DNA of 7,422 nucleotides from Candidatus Methanophaga sp. GoMg3.2 (GTDB lineage Archaea > Halobacteriota > Syntropharchaeia > Alkanophagales > Methanospirareceae). This document shows, in pieces, positions 4,561-7,422 of the stretch; the stretch's first letter is position 1; each line of letters starts with the position of its first letter. The stretch spans positions 1-7,422 of the forward strand of contig QBUN01000305.1 in the NCBI GenBank assembly GCA_013180565.1, read 5' to 3'. Made by a program: the position numbers and the translations under genes. The notes under the pieces are model-generated. The model did no database searches, had not been told where the DNA came from, and worked only from the letters and a program-made list of their open reading frames with translations.

Positions 4561-6871
4561 GAGGATTCCCCCATGCCGCTCTCACAGCATCTATCGAAAT
4601 ATCCACCAATTCTGTGCCATTGTCGCTTATACTGACCCGCTTATCATTTGTCACCGTCCCTATTTCAATTATACAAACGTCATGTGTAGCCATCAACGCT
4701 TCAAACCTTCCTTCTTCTGCTCTCGGCACCTCCACCACCCACCTCGTGTTAGATTCCGAGAACAACTTGTAATCGCCCCTCAGTTCGGGATTAACAGCAC
4801 CAATATCAATGTAAACGCCGCTATCGCCACCCATACTCATCTCGCATACTGCAACTGCGAGCCCACCTTCCGAAAGGTCATGACAGCTTGCTACTAACCC
4901 AGCCTTCATCGTGTCCAGTAACGCAACCATAGACCGCTTCAGCACTTTTGGGTCGGTCCTCGGCACCAATCCTCCTTCCACACCCCGCAACTTATAATAC
5001 TCACTGCCACCCAATTCCTTCTTTGTGTCGCCAATAAGAAACAGTAAATTCCCCGCTTCCTTTAAATCCACAGTGACGCATTCCCTTATATCCTCACATA
5101 TCCCTATGCCCAGAATAGCGGGTGTGGGCGGGATAGATTCATTCATAGCTGCGGACTCATTATATAAGCTCACATTACCACTCACAAACGGTACGCCAAG
5201 CGAAGAAGCCATGTGACCTAAACCGCGACAGCATTCATAGAAGTCCCCCATCCGATCCGGTTTCTCGGGATTACCGAAATTCAAGCAATCTGCAAATGAC
5301 TGTGGCACTGCACCAACCGCAGTCAAATTCCTACATACTTCGTCTATCGCACTCGCAGCACCCCAGAACGGATTAATCTTACAATAGGAGGGATTTACAT
5401 CAGAAGTAATAGCAAGTCCCATATAGGATTCTTCCAGTGGCTTTATCACCGCTGCATCGCCATGCGTCTCTTTCCCTATTATCCCCTGCATTGGCTTTAT
5501 CACCGTAGACGCTCGCACTTCATGGTCATATTGTCTTATAACACCTTCGCGCGATGCGATATTAGGTGCGGCAAGCAACTGTTTTAAAGTGCCATTATAG
5601 TCTTCAGGCGCCCCCAGTAAAGGTTCCGCCTCATCACATGCCTTTATCTCCATTGTACGTTCATAAAGCGGACATGACACAAGGAAATCAGTATCCAGCT
5701 CGAATATATTCTCACCACGGTAATTAATCTTTAGTTTCTTTGGTGACGCATTCACTTCAGAAGAGCGGGTTTTGAATGTTTGTCCTAGAATCACTGCGTC
5801 CACATCCCATTTATTAAATATCGCCAGCAGCTCGCCCACCTTCGCTTCCAGTGTTCCGATTAAAAACCGTTCTTGAGATTCCGAAACCCAGATCTCCCAT
5901 GCGCTTAGCCCTTCTTCCTTCAACTTCACCCTATCTAAATATATCTCTGCACCACACCCACCCGCATGGCACATCTCACTCACTGCGCATGATAACCCGC
6001 CGCCACCGAGATCCTTCATCCCGCTTATCAACTTCTTCTCATTCGATTCTAATATCGCATGCATTAGCGGCTCCTTTGTTATCGGATCGCCAACTTGAAC
6101 GGCACTTCTGAACTCCTCCTCACCTGTTAACTCTACTGAAGCAAAGGTAACACCATGTATACCATCCCGCCCGGTTTTACCTCCGACCAGAACAAGCACC
6201 TCGCCTTCGCGCGCTATGCTTCTGCTCAAATCTGACTTCTTCATTATCCCTACGCAGCCTACATTCACTACGCAATTGCCCACGTAGCCATCGTCGAAAT
6301 ATACCATCCCCGCACATGTTGGAATGCCTATCCGATTCCCGTAGTCGCTTATACCCGCAACAACACCATCAAACAGGAACTTTGGATGCTTCACCTCTGC
6401 AGGCAGCTTCTCATAGCTATAATCCAGAGGACCGAAGAATAAGGGGTCAATCAATGCAATAGGCTGTGCACCCATGCAGATCACATCCCTGACGATACCG
6501 CCTATACCTGTTGCCGCACCGCCATAAGGCTCTATCGCCGAAGGGTGGTTATGACTCTCGAACGCCAAGACATAAGCATGCTCCGCATCAAATTCTACCA
6601 CACCGGCATCTTCTTTTATCGCTAATATGCTCTGCGGCGCATCAATGCCGAAAATATATTTTTGCAAGATCTTTTTCGAGCTCTTGTAACAGCAATGTTC
6701 TGACCATGCCTGTGCAATGCTCTGCAGCTCCACATCCGTTGGTGCCCTGCGTTTCAACTGGAAATATCGCTTTATCGCTCGCATCTCTTCTATATTCAGT
6801 GAAAGGCCCATAAGTTCACTTATTCGCTTTAAATCATCATCTTCCGCATCCTGTATCTCAAACTTCTTCAT
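4553..6871 (-). CDS. purL: Phosphoribosylformylglycinamidine (FGAM) synthase, large subunit PurL, 772 aa
   Basis: PurL converts FGAR, ATP and ammonia (delivered from glutamine by PurQ, with PurS) to FGAM, the fourth step of de novo purine synthesis, in the cytoplasm. Motifs run through the whole small-type PurL: WSEHC with catalytic-type H59 (56-60), ESHNHPSAIEPYGGAATGIGG (105-125), GGKTGRDGIHG (230-240), MKDLGGGGLS (285-294), NPSYCKINPFWGAASAIDE (493-511), FADCLNFGNPEKP (526-538), SGNVSLYNES (564-573), HDLSEGG (664-670) and FSESNTR (704-710). The length fits the archaeal/Gram-positive type that works with separate PurS and PurQ, neither of which is in the window. ATG is preceded on the minus strand by GGTAGAGG (6885-6878) at 6-nt spacing. 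Its 3' end overlaps the convergent NosD-like gene by 8 bp, and it diverges from secF. The reading frame is intact. Confidence 0.98.
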   Translation of the reverse strand: MKKFEIQDAEDDDLKRISELMGLSLNIEEMRAIKRYFQLKRRAPTDVELQSIAQAWSEHCCYKSSKKILQKYIFGIDAPQSILAIKEDAGVVEFDAEHAYVLAFESHNHPSAIEPYGGAATGIGGIVRDVICMGAQPIALIDPLFFGPLDYSYEKLPAEVKHPKFLFDGVVAGISDYGNRIGIPTCAGMVYFDDGYVGNCVVNVGCVGIMKKSDLSRSIAREGEVLVLVGGKTGRDGIHGVTFASVELTGEEEFRSAVQVGDPITKEPLMHAILESNEKKLISGMKDLGGGGLSCAVSEMCHAGGCGAEIYLDRVKLKEEGLSAWEIWVSESQERFLIGTLEAKVGELLAIFNKWDVDAVILGQTFKTRSSEVNASPKKLKINYRGENIFELDTDFLVSCPLYERTMEIKACDEAEPLLGAPEDYNGTLKQLLAAPNIASREGVIRQYDHEVRASTVIKPMQGIIGKETHGDAAVIKPLEESYMGLAITSDVNPSYCKINPFWGAASAIDEVCRNLTAVGAVPQSFADCLNFGNPEKPDRMGDFYECCRGLGHMASSLGVPFVSGNVSLYNESAAMNESIPPTPAILGIGICEDIRECVTVDLKEAGNLLFLIGDTKKELGGSEYYKLRGVEGGLVPRTDPKVLKRSMVALLDTMKAGLVASCHDLSEGGLAVAVCEMSMGGDSGVYIDIGAVNPELRGDYKLFSESNTRWVVEVPRAEEGRFEALMATHDVCIIEIGTVTNDKRVSISDNGTELVDISIDAVRAAWGNPLT

Positions 6872-6877
6872 TATTAG

Positions 6878-6885
6878 CCTCTACC
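6878..6885 (-). promoter_or_regulatory. Ribosome binding site of purL
   Basis: Read on the minus strand this is GGTAGAGG, 6 nt before the ATG at 6871-6869. It fixes the start codon of purL. Confidence 0.65.
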
Positions 6886-6901
6886 AACGTTTTGGGTCAA
6901 A

Positions 6902-6993
6902 ATATTGGATAGTCATTATGATTACATAACTCCTATGCTTTAATGTTACTGGACAATAGCATAAATAAATCTTTATACCCATCTATCCAATAT
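6902..6993. promoter_or_regulatory. Mirrored 11-bp motif in the purL/secF divergent promoter region
   Basis: CTATCCAATAT occurs on the plus strand at 6983-6993 and, without mismatch, on the minus strand at 6912-6902, with 70 bp between the copies. Relative to each gene the motif has the same orientation and lies 30 nt (purL) or 33 nt (secF) upstream of the start codon. In secF it lies between the TATA box (6972-6977) and the expected transcription start. In purL the analogous upstream sequence (minus strand TAATCATAAT, 6924-6915) is only a weak TATA match; an alternative TATA-like TTTATTTATG lies at 6969-6960. A shared operator or core-promoter element is inferred. Confidence 0.5.
6972..6977 (+). 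promoter_or_regulatory. TATA box of secF
   Basis: TTTATA preceded by AAATAAATC, an AT-rich BRE-like stretch. Transcription would start near 6999 and leave a leader of about 27 nt before ATG 7027. No strong ribosome binding site is seen; AAGAGAAACGAG is the only purine-rich stretch. Confidence 0.45.
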
Positions 6994-7026
6994 GAATATG
7001 TCAATGTCAATAAAAGAGAAACGAGT

Positions 7027-7422
7027 ATGAGTGAGAAAGAAAGCTTCTTGGACAAAATGGATATAACGAAATATTCGGTGAAGAAACTGATCGCGATACC
7101 CCTTATCATTTTGCTGCTCGCTTTCGTCGTGATCGCGTACACGCAGATGAGTGTTGGTTCGCCGGTCCATTTAGGCATGGATTTCACGGGCGGTACGTGG
7201 GTGAAGATAAGCACAGACGAAACAAAAGAAGCGCTAGCTGCGAAGTTCGACCGTTATCCGGTCATCCTTGTAGGTGAAACAGGCGTAGGGAATGAGAAGC
7301 GGATAGAATTCGATATGACAAGCGATTCGCTAGAGTATGACCGGCTGATAGAAAAGCTCAATAACGAATACGGAGTGGGCACGTACGAATTAGAAAGTAT
7401 TAGCGCGCAATTCGGGTTACAA
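7027..7422 (+). CDS. secF: Protein-export membrane protein SecF, N-terminal 132 residues (3' end outside window)
   Basis: SecF pairs with SecD as a proton-motive-force-driven membrane complex that assists protein export through the Sec channel. The visible part shows a short cytoplasmic N-terminus (MSEKESFLDKMDITKYSVKK), a first membrane helix at 21-39 (LIAIPLIILLLAFVVIAYT), the signature GMDFTGGT at 50-57 that is shared by SecD and SecF, and the beginning of the external domain (58-125). It ends in SISAQFGLQ, which in SecF leads into the second membrane helix. Archaeal SecF is about 280-300 residues, so roughly half is missing only because the window ends. In many euryarchaea secF is followed by secD; that gene would lie just beyond 7422. 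No frameshift is seen. The start at ATG 7027 has a weak ribosome binding site. Confidence 0.93.
   Translation, partial: MSEKESFLDKMDITKYSVKKLIAIPLIILLLAFVVIAYTQMSVGSPVHLGMDFTGGTWVKISTDETKEALAAKFDRYPVILVGETGVGNEKRIEFDMTSDSLEYDRLIEKLNNEYGVGTYELESISAQFGLQ

Noticed and set aside
4535..4897. 120-codon open frame on the plus strand after the NosD-like gene
   Set aside because: It is fully antisense to the C-terminal part of purL, whose protein motifs are unmistakable, and its translation is rich in His, Cys and Pro as expected of a shadow frame.
6933..7214. 93-codon minus-strand frame across the secF start
   Set aside because: It covers the secF promoter and 5' end in antisense, and the secF frame has clear family motifs.

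Overview
The window reads as a piece of an archaeal (euryarchaeal) chromosome. The evidence is TATA-box promoters (TTTTTATA-type) about 50-60 bp upstream of starts, AGAGGTGA-type ribosome binding sites, the separate (non-fused) archaeal form of SecF, a small-type PurL, and large secreted NosD-like beta-helix and PEGA/lamin-tail surface proteins. These surface families, and the particular spacer module inside the NosD-like protein, are abundant in Methanosarcina-type methanogens and related ANME/Methanophagales-type archaea. That affiliation is an inference from protein style, not a search result.

Layout. Bases 1-98 hold the end of a lysine-rich gene that enters from the left. Bases 99-320 are AT-rich and contain no gene; they carry a cluster of AAAAGTGCAA-type repeats (189-240) and a TATA box. 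A 58-codon gene for a small signal-peptide or membrane protein (321-497) follows, then about 150 bp that contain short coding-looking fragments in two other frames and may be a decayed reading frame. An HD-domain phosphohydrolase (645-1448) comes next. It ends in an extended hairpin with a T-tract that overlaps the promoter of the following gene pair.

The pair at 1531-4560 encodes two exported proteins that are probably co-transcribed, since only 3 bp separate the first stop from the earliest possible second start. The first has a membrane anchor or signal peptide, three PEGA repeats and a lamin-tail domain. The second is a NosD-like right-handed beta-helix protein with two blocks of repeats. 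No Cu/nitrous-oxide genes are present, so a cell-surface or extracellular binding role is more likely than copper insertion.

On the minus strand, purL (6871-4553) encodes the large subunit of FGAM synthase and meets the NosD-like gene tail to tail with an 8-bp overlap. purL is divergent from secF (7027 onward, cut by the window end), which encodes a subunit of the archaeal Sec export motor-like complex. The 155-bp purL/secF intergenic region carries one 11-bp motif twice, once upstream of each gene and in the same orientation and at nearly the same distance relative to each start codon. This is the cleanest unexplained regulatory signal in the window.

I see no CRISPR array, tRNA, rRNA or intact mobile element. 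I do not see a convincingly new multi-gene system. The most interesting items are the surface-protein pair, the mirrored purL/secF motif, the structured HD-to-PEGA junction and the small membrane ORF with its decayed-looking flank.
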